Made by a program: the position numbers and the translations under genes | Notes under the pieces: model-generated | What the model was told of the DNA's origin: nothing | Seen by the model: the letters and a program-made list of their open reading frames with translations, nothing else | Databases searched by the model: none | NCBI GenBank assembly: GCA_021805865.1 | Contig: JAJZDX010000008.1 | Coordinates: forward strand, 87,383 to 151,382 | Length of the DNA: 64,000 bases | From: Pseudomonadota bacterium | GTDB lineage: Bacteria > Pseudomonadota > Gammaproteobacteria > Steroidobacterales > Steroidobacteraceae | Direction: 5' to 3' | Shown here: in pieces, positions 29,083-38,572 of the stretch | How positions within the stretch are numbered: position 1 is the first letter of the stretch | Layout of the letters: the number at the start of each line of letters is the position of its first letter

Positions 29083-30676
29083 GCCGGAATACCAGCCGCG
29101 CGGGATTGCCGCGCAGGAGATCCTCCGCCGTATGGAGGCGGACGGCGGCGGCGTCGCAGCCAAGATCGACGCCTGGCCGAAGCCGGAGCAGATCGTGCCG
29201 GCACTCGCTGCGGCGCCGTATCCCATCGAGGCGCTGCCCGATGTCGTGCGCGAGGCGGTGCAGGAAGTGCAAGGCTTCTTGAAGGCACCACTTTCGATGG
29301 TGGCGATGAGCGCGGTGACCGCGATGAGTCTCGCCGCGCAAGGCATTGCGGATGTGGAGCGTGCGGAGGGATTGCGCGGTCCGAGCAGCCTGTTCGTGAT
29401 CACCGTGGCGGAATCCGGTGAGCGTAAGAGCGCGTGCGACAATTTTTTTGCCAAGCCCCTGCGTGAGTATGAGCAGGCGCGGCTCGACGAGAATCTCGAG
29501 CAAGTGAAGGACTACGAGGCGGAGCTCGCCGCATGGACGGCTCGGATGGAGGCGCTCACGGCGGGGCTGCGCAAGGAGAAAGGGAAATCCGCCTCGAGCG
29601 CTGACAGTGTGGCGGAGCTCGCAGAGGCTCAGCGGGCGAAGCCCGAGGCGCCGCGAATGCCGCAGATGTTCTATGAGGACACGACGCCGGAGGCGATTGC
29701 GTGGGGGCTGGCGAAGAAGTGGCCCTCGGCCGCGATCATGGCCGCTGAGGGCGGGATGATCCTGGGTGGGCATGGCATGAGCAAGGAGACGCTCGTCCGG
29801 AACCTCGCGCTGATCAACGTCCTCTGGGATGGGGCGAGTGTGACGATCGATCGGCGCACCAAGGAGAGTTTTCGGGTCGCCGGTGCGCGCCTCACAGTCG
29901 GTATTCAGGTGCAATCCGGTCTGCTGCTGGACTTCGTGCAGAGCACCCGTGGCCTCGCACGCTCATCGGGTTTTCTCGCGCGATTTCTCATCGCATGGCC
30001 GGAGAGTACGCAGGGGTATCGAGACTTCTGCGAACCGCCACCGGGGTTCCCGGCACTCACGGCCTATCACGCCCAGTTGCGAACGATGCTCGAGCGCCAG
30101 GGGACGCTGGATGAGCACGGGCGTCTGGTGCCGCGCGTGCTGCCGCTTGAGTCGGCTGCGAAACGATCATGGGTGGCCTGGCACGACAACGTGGAGCACT
30201 CCATGCGGCCGACGCGGGAGATGGTGGACCTCAAGGACGTGGCCGCCAAAGCGGCCGACAATCTCGCGCGGGTTGCCGCCGTCCTCGCGGTCTTCGAGGA
30301 CCCTGCCACTGCGGTCGTGGCCGAGCGGCACATCTGCGCCGGGGCGGCGATCATGAATTGGCACCTTCAGGAGGCGCGTCGGTTCTTTGGCCAAGTTGCT
30401 TTGCCGGTGGAAATTGGCGATGCGGTATTGATCGACGGTTGGTTGGCCAAGCGCTCCCGCGATACCGGCAAGACTCGATTTGCCAAGCGCGACGTACAGC
30501 GATTGGGACCGGTGCGCGAGCGCGAGCGGTTCACGCTGGCACTCTCCATTCTTGAAGACTCCGCTCGGGTACGGATCGTTCGTGAAGGACGCGCGTGGCT
30601 CGTGGAACTCAATCCTGCGCTCGCAGGTAGTGCGGCGGGAAACACATCGAGCGGTCCGGTGGCCGCTCGCAGTTAG
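29045..30676 (+). CDS. DUF3987 / YfjI-like protein
   Basis: About 543 residues with the family layout: IEALPDVVREAVQEVQ, then VTAMSLAAQG, a nucleotide-loop-like ITVAESGERKSACD (Walker A variant), and a helical C-terminal half. These proteins are commonly encoded next to CHC2 primases on phages and integrative elements and are thought to be replicative helicase/primase partners. The start at 29045 overlaps the primase gene by 38 bases; a GTG at 29075 is also possible. Confidence 0.7.
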   Translation: MWWTHVGSRVPTEPEYQPRGIAAQEILRRMEADGGGVAAKIDAWPKPEQIVPALAAAPYPIEALPDVVREAVQEVQGFLKAPLSMVAMSAVTAMSLAAQGIADVERAEGLRGPSSLFVITVAESGERKSACDNFFAKPLREYEQARLDENLEQVKDYEAELAAWTARMEALTAGLRKEKGKSASSADSVAELAEAQRAKPEAPRMPQMFYEDTTPEAIAWGLAKKWPSAAIMAAEGGMILGGHGMSKETLVRNLALINVLWDGASVTIDRRTKESFRVAGARLTVGIQVQSGLLLDFVQSTRGLARSSGFLARFLIAWPESTQGYRDFCEPPPGFPALTAYHAQLRTMLERQGTLDEHGRLVPRVLPLESAAKRSWVAWHDNVEHSMRPTREMVDLKDVAAKAADNLARVAAVLAVFEDPATAVVAERHICAGAAIMNWHLQEARRFFGQVALPVEIGDAVLIDGWLAKRSRDTGKTRFAKRDVQRLGPVRERERFTLALSILEDSARVRIVREGRAWLVELNPALAGSAAGNTSSGPVAARS

Positions 30677-30690
30677 TTTTTTCGTGGTAG

Positions 30691-30706
30691 GTATGGCATG
30701 CCACAC
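30691..30706 (+). promoter_or_regulatory. Weak GTATGGC-type operator before 30905 gene
   Basis: GTATGGCATGCCACAC, 14 of 16 bases matching the palindrome. Unlike the others it has no good TTGACA 5 bases upstream, so it may be an operator with a weak promoter. The remaining gap to 30904 is GC-rich with short hairpins and no gene that I can support. Confidence 0.45.
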
Positions 30707-30904
30707 ATGCTGAGGGTAATTGGGTTCGAAGACGGCGCGCGGGGCGCGCCGCCGCCCCTCACAGGGGGAACGCGCGCGGAGGGGACCGCAAGGGATGGCA
30801 CCGCGCGCGGGGCGTTGGAAACGGCGAATTCGTGGGACGTGACGGGCCCGTCCGCCGTCTGCGCCTCCCCCTGTCCCCACTCATCGCTCTCACGGAGACC
30901 GTGG

Positions 30905-31156
30905 ATGTTTCAGACCCTAGTGGAAATCGAACCGAGGCGCTTGCAGTGGATCGAGCGGCAGTTCAGCCGATCGAATCTGCTGAGTGTGGTCAACATCGAG
31001 GTCGATGAGAAGACCGGTATCGCCTCCGTACTGTGGGCGGAGCGGACCCGGGGCGATATGCGCAACGTCGCGGCCGTTGGCTTTCTCATCGAGCTCTCGC
31101 GCCTCGACCTGCCGCTCTTCTGTCTCTACCAGGACGAGCAGGAGCGTCCCTCATGA
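30905..31156 (+). CDS. Hypothetical protein (83 aa)
   Basis: 83 residues from ATG 30905, which has GGAG 9 bases upstream. Alpha/beta, no motif. Coupled by ATGA overlap to the methyltransferase. Confidence 0.55.
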   Translation: MFQTLVEIEPRRLQWIERQFSRSNLLSVVNIEVDEKTGIASVLWAERTRGDMRNVAAVGFLIELSRLDLPLFCLYQDEQERPS

Positions 31157-32394
31157 CCCGTTGCGTGGGAGCACACAATGCAAGCGTCGCGCAATCAGAG
31201 GACTCGGGATCGGCGGCGGCAGCATACGCCTCGGATGGGAGAGTTCCCGCAGAGGCGGACTCCCGTGCGCCCATTGTCATCGGCGGTGCGACGCTCTACC
31301 GCGCCGATTGCCGGGATGTACTGCGGAGTCTCGCGCCCGAGTGCATCGATGGCATCGTCTGCGACCCGCCGTACAACCTGACCTCGGCGCGGCCCGGTGG
31401 CCGCAGCGCGGCGACCCGTGGTGCAGTGATGCGCGGGTTCATGGGACTCTCATGGGACGCGACGGGGATCGCATATGACCCCGCGCTCTGGCGGGAGTGC
31501 CTGCGAGTCTTGAAGCCAGGTGCGCATCTCCTTGCGTTTGGTGGCACGCGCACCGCGCACCGGATGGTGTGCGCGATCGAGGATGCGGGATTCGAGATCC
31601 GTGATTCGATCCTCTGGATCTACGGCTCGGGGTTCCCGAAGTCGAAGAACCTCGCGGGCGAGCGGGATGGTTGGGGATCGGCGCTGAAGCCCGCCTGTGA
31701 ACCCATCGTGCTCGCGAGGAAGCCTCTTGCGGAGCGGACGCTCGAGGCGAACGTCGCGCGCTTTGGCACCGGTGCGTTGAATATCGATGCGTGTCGCGTC
31801 TCGGCCCCGGAGGGTGCCGTGGTGCGGATCGCGCACTTTGAGAGCGGATCGAAGCGCGGATTTGGTGGCGGACTCAAGGGCGGGTCCCGAAGCGTGCCGC
31901 AGGAGCGTGGGCGCTGGCCGGCGAACGTCATCCACGACGGGAGCGATGAAGTGCTCGGGTGCTTCCCGGAGGCACCCGGCCAGCTCGTGCGCGCGCGGAC
32001 CGACGGCGCCGCGCAGGGCAACGCGGTGTACGGCGCGCTGCGGCACGTGACTCGGGAGCCTGAGCCGCGAGCGGATTCCGGGATTGCCGCGCGCGGCACC
32101 GCCGCGCGGTTCTTCTACTGCGCGAAGGCGAGCCGCGCGGACCGAGGGACCGGCAACACACATCCGACGGTCAAGCCGACCACGCTGCTCGGCTATCTCT
32201 GCCGACTCGTGACCCCGATTGGGGGCACCGTTCTCGGCTGCTTCATGGGATCGGGGTCGACGGGTATTGCTGCGCTCCGCGAGGGCTTTCGCTTCATCGG
32301 CGTCGAGAAGGACCCGTCATATTTCGCGATCGCGTGCGGCCGGCTGCTGCGAACCGAGAAGGATGTCCGCGTGGCCGAGGAGCGCGCCCGATGA
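31153..32394 (+). CDS. DNA methyltransferase (DPPY, beta class)
   Basis: Transfers methyl from SAM to adenine-N6 or cytosine-N4. Catalytic DPPYN at residues 71-75 comes before the SAM-binding FMGSGSTG near residue 370, so the motif order is that of the beta class. 413 residues, with a long central target-recognition region. No restriction enzyme gene is adjacent, so this is an orphan methyltransferase, probably protecting the element from host restriction or modifying its own DNA. Confidence 0.85.
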   Translation: MTRCVGAHNASVAQSEDSGSAAAAYASDGRVPAEADSRAPIVIGGATLYRADCRDVLRSLAPECIDGIVCDPPYNLTSARPGGRSAATRGAVMRGFMGLSWDATGIAYDPALWRECLRVLKPGAHLLAFGGTRTAHRMVCAIEDAGFEIRDSILWIYGSGFPKSKNLAGERDGWGSALKPACEPIVLARKPLAERTLEANVARFGTGALNIDACRVSAPEGAVVRIAHFESGSKRGFGGGLKGGSRSVPQERGRWPANVIHDGSDEVLGCFPEAPGQLVRARTDGAAQGNAVYGALRHVTREPEPRADSGIAARGTAARFFYCAKASRADRGTGNTHPTVKPTTLLGYLCRLVTPIGGTVLGCFMGSGSTGIAALREGFRFIGVEKDPSYFAIACGRLLRTEKDVRVAEERAR

Positions 32395-33860
32395 GTCCCG
32401 CTTGCGGTGCGCAGCACCTCGTCTACGGCAGCGTTTTCTCCGGCATCGAGGCGGCGACCGTCGCGTGGCATCGACTCGCCTGGCAACCCGCGTTCTTTTC
32501 GGAAATCGATCCGTTCTGCTGCGCGCTCCTCGCGCATCACTATCCCGGGGTCGCCAATCTAGGCGACATCAACAGACACGAGGACTGGCCGAATGCAACA
32601 GTTGACCTTATTGTCGGGGGATCACCCTGTCAGGACTTCTCCGTCGCTGGACGACGGGAAGGACTTGGCGGCTCGCGTGGTCGGCTCACCCTGGTCTATC
32701 TGGAGGTTCTTCGACGCCTTAAGCCCCGTTGGGTTGTGTGGGAGAACGTACCCGGCGTCCTGTCATCGCACGGCGGACGGGATTTTGGAGCCTTCCTCGG
32801 GCAACTGGGCCAACTCGGGTATGGGTGGGCGTACCGGGTGCTGGACGCTCAGTACGTCCGAGTGGAATCACACGCTCGTGCCGTCCCGCAACGCCGACGC
32901 CGTGTCATCCTTGTCGGATATCTTGGAGACATCCGACCCGCAGCGGCGGTACTTTTTGAGCCCGCGTGCCTGCTCGGGGATCCTCCGCCGCGCCGCGAAG
33001 CGCGGCAAGCAATTACCGGCACACTTAACTCGCGCCCTCGAGGCAGCGGTGGCCTTGGCACGGACTTCGATCTCGACGGCGGACTCATAGGCGCGTCGCA
33101 CGCGCTTTGTGCCTCGAGCGGCGGTGTCGATTCCGAGGACCGGCACACACTCATCGCGCGCGCCTTCGGTGGCAATAACACGAGTGGCCCGATTGATGTC
33201 GCCACCGCGCTGAACGCATGCGGGTCGGCCAGCGGGCGCATGGATTTCGAGACGGAGACCTTCGTCGCGCATTGCCTGAAAGCCGAAGGAGCGGACGCCT
33301 CAGAGGACGGTACAGGCCGGGGGGTGCCGCTGGTGGCGTTCGACACGACGCAGATCACGTCAAAGACGAACCGCTGCAATCCGCAGCCCGGTGACCCGTG
33401 TCATCCATTGGCGGCCGGGGCACATGCGCCTGCGATTGCGTTCAACCTGCGTGGCCGGGAGGGCGGTTCGCAGCCGGAAGCCTCCGATGTGGCCTCGCTG
33501 CGCGCCGCGAATGGCGGGAGTTCGCGGACCTTCGTCGCTCAGACCTTGACGGCTGAGCAGCACAGATCCGGTGGGGCAGTGGCCGGTAATAGTGCTGGCG
33601 TCGTCAACCCCGTATTCCCGCCGGCCGGCGGCGTGCGAAGGCTTACGCCCCGCGAGTGCGAGCGGCTTCAAGGGTTCCCCGACGATTACACGTTGATCCC
33701 GTACCGCGGCAAGTCGGCTGCGGACGGTCCCCGCTACAAAGCGCTCGGCAACAGCATGGCGATCAACGTCATGTCGTGGGTCGGCGAGCGTATCCAGATG
33801 GTCAACGGACTCATCCGTGACCTGCCGCAATTCCACCAGGAGACGAGGAAACGAGTATGA
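32391..33860 (+). CDS. DNA cytosine-C5 methyltransferase
   Basis: 489 residues. Motif I as GSVFSGIEAA, catalytic motif IV GSPCQDFS (Cys81), motif VI ENV, motif VIII PQRRRRVILVG and motif X near ALGNSMAINV are all present; the region between VIII and IX (about residues 190-410) is unusually long, with recurrent ATAL/GG stretches. Coupled by ATGA overlaps at both ends. Orphan enzyme with no partner nuclease nearby. Confidence 0.88.
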   Translation: MSPACGAQHLVYGSVFSGIEAATVAWHRLAWQPAFFSEIDPFCCALLAHHYPGVANLGDINRHEDWPNATVDLIVGGSPCQDFSVAGRREGLGGSRGRLTLVYLEVLRRLKPRWVVWENVPGVLSSHGGRDFGAFLGQLGQLGYGWAYRVLDAQYVRVESHARAVPQRRRRVILVGYLGDIRPAAAVLFEPACLLGDPPPRREARQAITGTLNSRPRGSGGLGTDFDLDGGLIGASHALCASSGGVDSEDRHTLIARAFGGNNTSGPIDVATALNACGSASGRMDFETETFVAHCLKAEGADASEDGTGRGVPLVAFDTTQITSKTNRCNPQPGDPCHPLAAGAHAPAIAFNLRGREGGSQPEASDVASLRAANGGSSRTFVAQTLTAEQHRSGGAVAGNSAGVVNPVFPPAGGVRRLTPRECERLQGFPDDYTLIPYRGKSAADGPRYKALGNSMAINVMSWVGERIQMVNGLIRDLPQFHQETRKRV

Positions 33861-35089
33861 GCGAGCGAAGTGTTGCCCCCGAACTGCCGTTCGGGGATGG
33901 GCCTCTGAAACCGAGGGAGTTCCGGGAACTCCCCGTCAACGACATCGTGCCGGACCCCGATCAGATCCGCACGTTCATCGACCCGGATCGCTTTGGCGAG
34001 CTCTGTCGAAGCATCGCGGTGATCGGGCTACTGCACCCGATCGGGGTGCGCGAGATCGCCTCTGGGGCGAATCGCTGGATGATCATTGATGGCGAGCGTC
34101 GCTGGCGTGCCGCGAAGTTCATCGGGTTGGAGACGCTTCCGTGCCGCATCTATCTCACGCATAGCGTGACGGAGCTCCGGGTGCTGCAGACCTCGGAGAA
34201 CATGCACCGCGAGGAGCTGAAGCTCGACGAGTACGCAGAGGCCGTGCGCGAACTCGTGGAGGGTGGGATGGAACCCGATGTGATTGCCCATGTGCTCGCC
34301 AGGAGCGAGGAGTGGGTCAAGGGGGCGCTCGATATCGCGCGCACGCCCGATGCGCTCGCACTCATCCACGCTGATCGGCTCTCGAGCGTCGAGGCATGGC
34401 AGATGTACTGCGACCTGCCGCCGGAGGCGCGGAAGATTCTCCTCGATTCGCTGGATCCGATTTCAGTCGGTCGCTGCCGCAAGGCGCTCGCGTTCATCGA
34501 ACGGCAGAACGCAAAGAGGCAGGCCGTGCTCTTTGGCCCTGCGGGCGGCGCGACCAAGGCCGGTACCCACGGCACGGGGGCGGATGGGGTGAATGGTGGA
34601 GGGAGTGAGGCTGAAACCGATGTCGCCGCCGCCGGGATGAGCACGGGGACCGGTGAACCGGGTGAAAGCGATGCGTGCTTTATGTCGCATGAGGCGAGCG
34701 GTTCGGAGGAAGCGCATGCGCTCGGCGGCGATCTCGAGTCGGTCAGTGCCGATGCGGGAGATCGAGATTTCGCATCGTCGTCGCCGCCCGAGGCGAGCAC
34801 TTCTTTTGGCCTCGGCGGTATGGCAAGCCACACGTCGGAGGATTCCTCGTCAGGACCGGGACCCGGACATCGGGGAATGGCGGGTCCGCCGTGCCCACAT
34901 TGCGGAAAGGGCGCGCACGCGGCGGTGTGTGTCGACCGGCCGAGCGATACCTGGCGCGTGACCTGCTACGTCTGCGGGGACATGGGACCGCCTGGGTTCG
35001 GGTTTCAGGGGGCCTATGCAAAGTGGTCCGAGCGCGCGTCGGGTGTAGGCGGCGCTGCCGCGCAGGGCATCGGGGAGGCCGCAGCATGA
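33857..35089 (+). CDS. ParB-like protein with Lar-type zinc domain
   Basis: 410 residues. N-terminal ParB/Sulfiredoxin-fold: LPVNDIVPDPDQIRTFID, GERRWRAAKFIG and TSENMHREELKLDEYAEA, followed by a helical DNA-binding part (to about 230). After a Gly/Ser/Glu-rich linker the C-terminus has CPHCGKGAHAAVCVD...VTCYVCGDMGP...YAKWSER, the pattern of Lar-like restriction-alleviation zinc domains. A fusion of the two is uncommon. Could act in partition, DNA marking, or anti-restriction. Start ATG overlaps the methyltransferase stop. Confidence 0.75.
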   Translation: MSERSVAPELPFGDGPLKPREFRELPVNDIVPDPDQIRTFIDPDRFGELCRSIAVIGLLHPIGVREIASGANRWMIIDGERRWRAAKFIGLETLPCRIYLTHSVTELRVLQTSENMHREELKLDEYAEAVRELVEGGMEPDVIAHVLARSEEWVKGALDIARTPDALALIHADRLSSVEAWQMYCDLPPEARKILLDSLDPISVGRCRKALAFIERQNAKRQAVLFGPAGGATKAGTHGTGADGVNGGGSEAETDVAAAGMSTGTGEPGESDACFMSHEASGSEEAHALGGDLESVSADAGDRDFASSSPPEASTSFGLGGMASHTSEDSSSGPGPGHRGMAGPPCPHCGKGAHAAVCVDRPSDTWRVTCYVCGDMGPPGFGFQGAYAKWSERASGVGGAAAQGIGEAAA

Positions 35090-35775
35090 TGCTGGGTGTG
35101 GGAGCGGAGTCCCCCTCATGCCGTCCCGTAACGGATGGGCGTGGCGGCGAGCAGCAGAGTGTTCGCGGCGCGCGGGCAGAGGAGGTCGCATCCGCGGGCG
35201 GGAGGAGCAACGGTGATCGACCCGCCCGGACTGAGAGGAGTCAGGATGCGCGCGCAGAAAAGCTCCTCGCGGCGAATAGTCTCTTTACTGCGCTCGAGGC
35301 GAGTTGCGAGAAATGGGCGAGCCGAGCGCGGGTGCCGATCGAGGATATCCGCCAGGACCTCTACGTCCTGTGTCTCGAGGTGGTGCTCGAGAAGAGCGAG
35401 TATCGGACGTTCGCGGCGGCGAGCGTATACGTGTCAGGCCGCATGTGGGGTGCGGCGGAGCGCTACCGGGAATTTCGCGCACGCCCTGACAAGGTACTCC
35501 CGGAGCGCCCTGCGGCCGATACGGCGCAAGCCGAGCAGTGTCGCGCCATCGATGAATGCCTGGAAGTGGCCGAACGGCGCCGAGAGAAAGATCGGGAGGA
35601 TGCTGCGGCGCTGCGGCTTGCGTATCGGGCGCATGCGGAACTGTCAACGCTCGCGCTCATGCGCCGTGCCACCTGGTCTCAGAGCCGCGCGGCGCGGGAG
35701 ACGGGGCTTTCCAAGGCCACTATTCGCTCGCGCGAGCGTCGCGAGCGCAAGAGGCGGGCGGAGAGCGCATCATGA
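35086..35775 (+). CDS. Sigma-70-like/HTH protein
   Basis: 229 residues. Disordered first 60, then a helical block IEDIRQDLYVLCLEVVLEK like sigma region 2 and a C-terminal WSQSRAARETGLSKATIRSRERR helix-turn-helix like region 4. May be an element-encoded sigma-type regulator; anti-sigma partner not seen. Overlaps neighbours by ATGA. Confidence 0.5.
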   Translation: MMLGVGAESPSCRPVTDGRGGEQQSVRGARAEEVASAGGRSNGDRPARTERSQDARAEKLLAANSLFTALEASCEKWASRARVPIEDIRQDLYVLCLEVVLEKSEYRTFAAASVYVSGRMWGAAERYREFRARPDKVLPERPAADTAQAEQCRAIDECLEVAERRREKDREDAAALRLAYRAHAELSTLALMRRATWSQSRAARETGLSKATIRSRERRERKRRAESAS

Positions 35776-36200
35776 GTGCCGGGAAACATCGGAAGGTGGC
35801 TCGCAGTCGGGGTGCACTGGGTTGCGCTCACCGGAGGAAGGTCCGCGAGTGGCGTCGCAAGTACGACGACGGCAGTTATCCGAGGGACTTTTGGCCCTGG
35901 CTCGCCGAGAACCGCCACGTCTTCGATGCGTTCATACGTCTGGCGCGGTTGTCGCGTCGTCGGGGAATCAAGCGGTGGTCGGCCGATGGTCTCTGTCACG
36001 TGCTGCGCTGGCGCACCGAGGTGAACCAGAGGTACCGATCGCGCGCGCGACACTTCAAAATCGACAACTGTGCCACCGCAGGGCTTGCGCGCCTCGTCAT
36101 GCGTGTCAGCCCGCGCCTTCGCGGCTTTTTCGAGCTCCGTGAGCCGCCTGGAGGCCATCGCGACACCAATCTGCCATCCGCAGGACTCCGTCATGCGTGA
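35772..36200 (+). CDS. Hypothetical protein (142 aa)
   Basis: 142 residues, basic and Trp/Arg-rich (WRRKYDDGSYPRDFWPWL ... VLRWRTEVNQRYRSRARHF); small element proteins with this look are known but uncharacterised. ATGA overlap upstream; its end overlaps the next methyltransferase start by 8 bases. Confidence 0.55.
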   Translation: MSAGKHRKVARSRGALGCAHRRKVREWRRKYDDGSYPRDFWPWLAENRHVFDAFIRLARLSRRRGIKRWSADGLCHVLRWRTEVNQRYRSRARHFKIDNCATAGLARLVMRVSPRLRGFFELREPPGGHRDTNLPSAGLRHA

Positions 36201-37134
36201 GTGGCTGAATCGGACGCACGTGGGCGATTGCCACGAGCTGATGCGTGCAATGGCGGATGCTGGGGTGCGCGTTCAGACCTGTGTCACATCGCCGCCGTAC
36301 TTTGGGCTTCGGGACTACGGCGTTGAGGGTCAGATCGGTCTCGAGCGCAGCCCGGGGGAGTATGTCGATCGGATGGTCGAGGTATTCCGTGCCGTCCGCG
36401 ACGTGCTTGCGGACAACGGTACGGTCTGGCTCAACCTCGGCGATAGCTACACCGGTAATGGTAGCCAATCACCCCAGGTGGGTCCGTTGTTCAAGGGACG
36501 GCGGCGCCAGAGGGAGAACATTTGCCTCAGTCCGCGCCGCACGTTCGAAGGGTTGAAGCGAAAGGAGCTGATCGGTATTCCCTGGCGAGTCGCCCTGGCG
36601 CTGCAGTCCGACGGTTGGTATTTGCGCTCGGACATCATCTGGCACAAGCCGAATCCGATGCCGGAGAGCGTCACGGACCGGCCCACGAAGGCGCACGAGT
36701 ATCTGTTTCTCCTCTCGAAGTCGGAGCGCTACTACTTCGACGCGGAAGCGATCCGTGAGCCCGATAGCGGACAGGATCATGCGCGCAACGTGCTGGATCT
36801 GTGGGAACCGAGCGGCGGGCTCATGTCGCCGCATCGCGGTCTTCGAAGCGCCGAGGGTAGGGTCGGAAGAGGCCGCAACAGGCGCTCCGTCTGGACGGTA
36901 GCGACCCGCCCGTTCGCCGGTGCCCACTTCGCGGTGTTCCCGCACGCGCTCATCGAGCCGTGCGTGCTCGCCGGCAGTCGGCCGGGGGATACCGTGCTCG
37001 ATCCGTTCATGGGTTCCGGTACCACGGCCGAGGTTGCGACCCGCTTCGGCCGCAATTTTGTCGGCTGCGAGCTCAATCCGAAGTATCTCGCGCTGCACGA
37101 ACTGCGGCGCACCACCGTGGGGATGCCGATATGA
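36193..37134 (+). CDS. DNA methyltransferase (TSPPY)
   Basis: 313 residues. Catalytic TSPPY (32-36), then HKPNPMPESV and C-terminal SAM site DPFMGSGTT (near 275): beta-type order, with TSPPY suggesting cytosine-N4 (or adenine-N6) methylation. Third orphan methyltransferase of the element. Start ATG 36193 gives the standard N-terminus. Confidence 0.85.
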   Translation: MREWLNRTHVGDCHELMRAMADAGVRVQTCVTSPPYFGLRDYGVEGQIGLERSPGEYVDRMVEVFRAVRDVLADNGTVWLNLGDSYTGNGSQSPQVGPLFKGRRRQRENICLSPRRTFEGLKRKELIGIPWRVALALQSDGWYLRSDIIWHKPNPMPESVTDRPTKAHEYLFLLSKSERYYFDAEAIREPDSGQDHARNVLDLWEPSGGLMSPHRGLRSAEGRVGRGRNRRSVWTVATRPFAGAHFAVFPHALIEPCVLAGSRPGDTVLDPFMGSGTTAEVATRFGRNFVGCELNPKYLALHELRRTTVGMPI

Positions 37135-37463
37135 CCAACGATAAGCATGTCGAATACGCGGAAGCTGACTGGTACGCCGAAGGGCGACGCCTGTTCGGTC
37201 CCGATATGCGTCAATGGCGGTTTGTGTGCCCCTGCTGCGGGTACGTTGCGAAGGCCGGGGAATGGATCGATGCCGGCGCAGAGCGCATGGCGGCCTTTAG
37301 TTGCATCGGTCGATCGGTCGGTGCCAAGCGCAAGGCTTTCGGCGGCAAAGGCGACGGCCCGTGCGATTACGCCGGCGGTGGTCTGTTTGGTCTTAACCCA
37401 GTGAAGGTGACCCATCCAGATGGGACGGTGACCCAGTATTTCGCGTTTGCGGAGGCATCATGA
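37131..37463 (+). CDS. Zinc-ribbon protein (110 aa)
   Basis: 110 residues with CPCCGYVAKAGEW ... FSCIG ... GPCDYAGGGLFGLNPV, a widespread element protein type sometimes named VVA0879-like. Cysteines suggest a zinc site. ATGA overlaps at both ends. Function unknown. Confidence 0.6.
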   Translation: MTNDKHVEYAEADWYAEGRRLFGPDMRQWRFVCPCCGYVAKAGEWIDAGAERMAAFSCIGRSVGAKRKAFGGKGDGPCDYAGGGLFGLNPVKVTHPDGTVTQYFAFAEAS

Positions 37464-37639
37464 CCACAAAGGAGCTTCAGCATGGAGGCGAACGCCTCTG
37501 CAAGTGCTGCGGTGCTCCGAAGCCGCTCACCGAGTTCCGGGTGGTCGGCCCGCCGGGATGCCGCCGCCGCCTCAGCACCCGCAAGGGCTGCCAGAAGCGG
37601 CTGGGACTTGGGACGGCCTGCCATTCACCTCAGTTGTGA
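37460..37639 (+). CDS. Small Cys-rich protein (59 aa)
   Basis: Short gene found by reading through the gap: ATG 37460 overlaps the previous stop and TGA is at 37637-37639. Contains CKCCGAPKPLTEF with other cysteines downstream (zinc-knuckle-like). The next ribosome site (GGGGAAG) follows directly. Confidence 0.5.
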   Translation: MTTKELQHGGERLCKCCGAPKPLTEFRVVGPPGCRRRLSTRKGCQKRLGLGTACHSPQL

Positions 37640-37648
37640 GGGGAAGCG

Positions 37649-38572
37649 ATGGCTGAGCAAACTGCAATCTCCTGGTGCGATGCGACATTCAACCCCTGGA
37701 TCGGGTGCATGAAGGTGTCGCCGGCCTGCGATCACTGCTACGCCGAGCGGTGGGTCGCGCGCTTTGGTCGCGTTGCTTGGGGTAGACCTCCGGTACGGAC
37801 GATGGCTGCGAATTGGCGCGAACCGCTCGCCTGGAACGCGAAGGCGGCTCGGACGGGCAGGGACCTTCGCGTATTCTGCGCGAGCCTGGGCGATGTCTTC
37901 GACAACGCGGCGCCCGCCGCCTGGCGCACGGACCTCTGGGCGCTCATCGAGGCGACGCCTGCGCTCACCTGGCTGCTGCTCACGAAGCGCATTGGGAACG
38001 CGCAGCGCATGCTGCCGTCGACGTGGCTCGAGCGGCCACGACCGAATGTGTGGCTTGGCGCGACGGTCGTCAATCAGGAAGAGGCGGATCGGGACATTCC
38101 CAAACTCATTGCGACACCTGCGGCGGTGCGCTTCGTGTCCTGCGAGCCGCTGCTCGTCCCCATTGAGTTCGATCACGAGTGGCTCGAGTCTGAATCCTTC
38201 GGTCACGCCGATGACTGCAACGATGATCTATGCGCACTGAATGCCGATGAGCATTCCTGCGTCGGGCGGGTGTACTCGCAGCCTTCGATCAACTGGGTGA
38301 TCGTCGGCGGGGAGAGCGGCCCGGGTGCGCGGCCGATGCATCCGGAGTGGGCACGCTCGATCCGGGATCAGTGTGTCGACGCTCATGTGCCCTTTCACTT
38401 CAAGCAGTGGGGCGAGTGGGCACCGAACTGCCTGTGCGGCACGCGGGACGCCCACCGGCCGACGAAGCGGCCAGAGCCGGGCAAGATGGGCGTCATGTTC
38501 CGGTGCGGCAAGCGAAACGCCGGTCGAGAACTCGACGGTCGAATATGGGCGGAATTTCCAGCGGAGGTATGA
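37649..38572 (+). CDS. DUF5131 (phage Gp37/Gp68-type) protein
   Basis: 307 residues. ISWCDATFNPWIGC then CMKVSPACDHCYAE gives a CxxxxxxCxxC-type cluster (Cys20, 27, 30) similar to radical-SAM motifs; further on WLLLTKR and VIVGGESGPGARPMHP are typical of the family. Family function is not established; common on phages and conjugative elements. Confidence 0.8.
   Translation: MAEQTAISWCDATFNPWIGCMKVSPACDHCYAERWVARFGRVAWGRPPVRTMAANWREPLAWNAKAARTGRDLRVFCASLGDVFDNAAPAAWRTDLWALIEATPALTWLLLTKRIGNAQRMLPSTWLERPRPNVWLGATVVNQEEADRDIPKLIATPAAVRFVSCEPLLVPIEFDHEWLESESFGHADDCNDDLCALNADEHSCVGRVYSQPSINWVIVGGESGPGARPMHPEWARSIRDQCVDAHVPFHFKQWGEWAPNCLCGTRDAHRPTKRPEPGKMGVMFRCGKRNAGRELDGRIWAEFPAEV

Noticed and set aside
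34818..34833. GTATGGCAAGCCACAC palindrome
   Set aside because: Lies inside the ParB-like coding sequence without a suitable -35, so not counted as a promoter; it may still bind the regulator.
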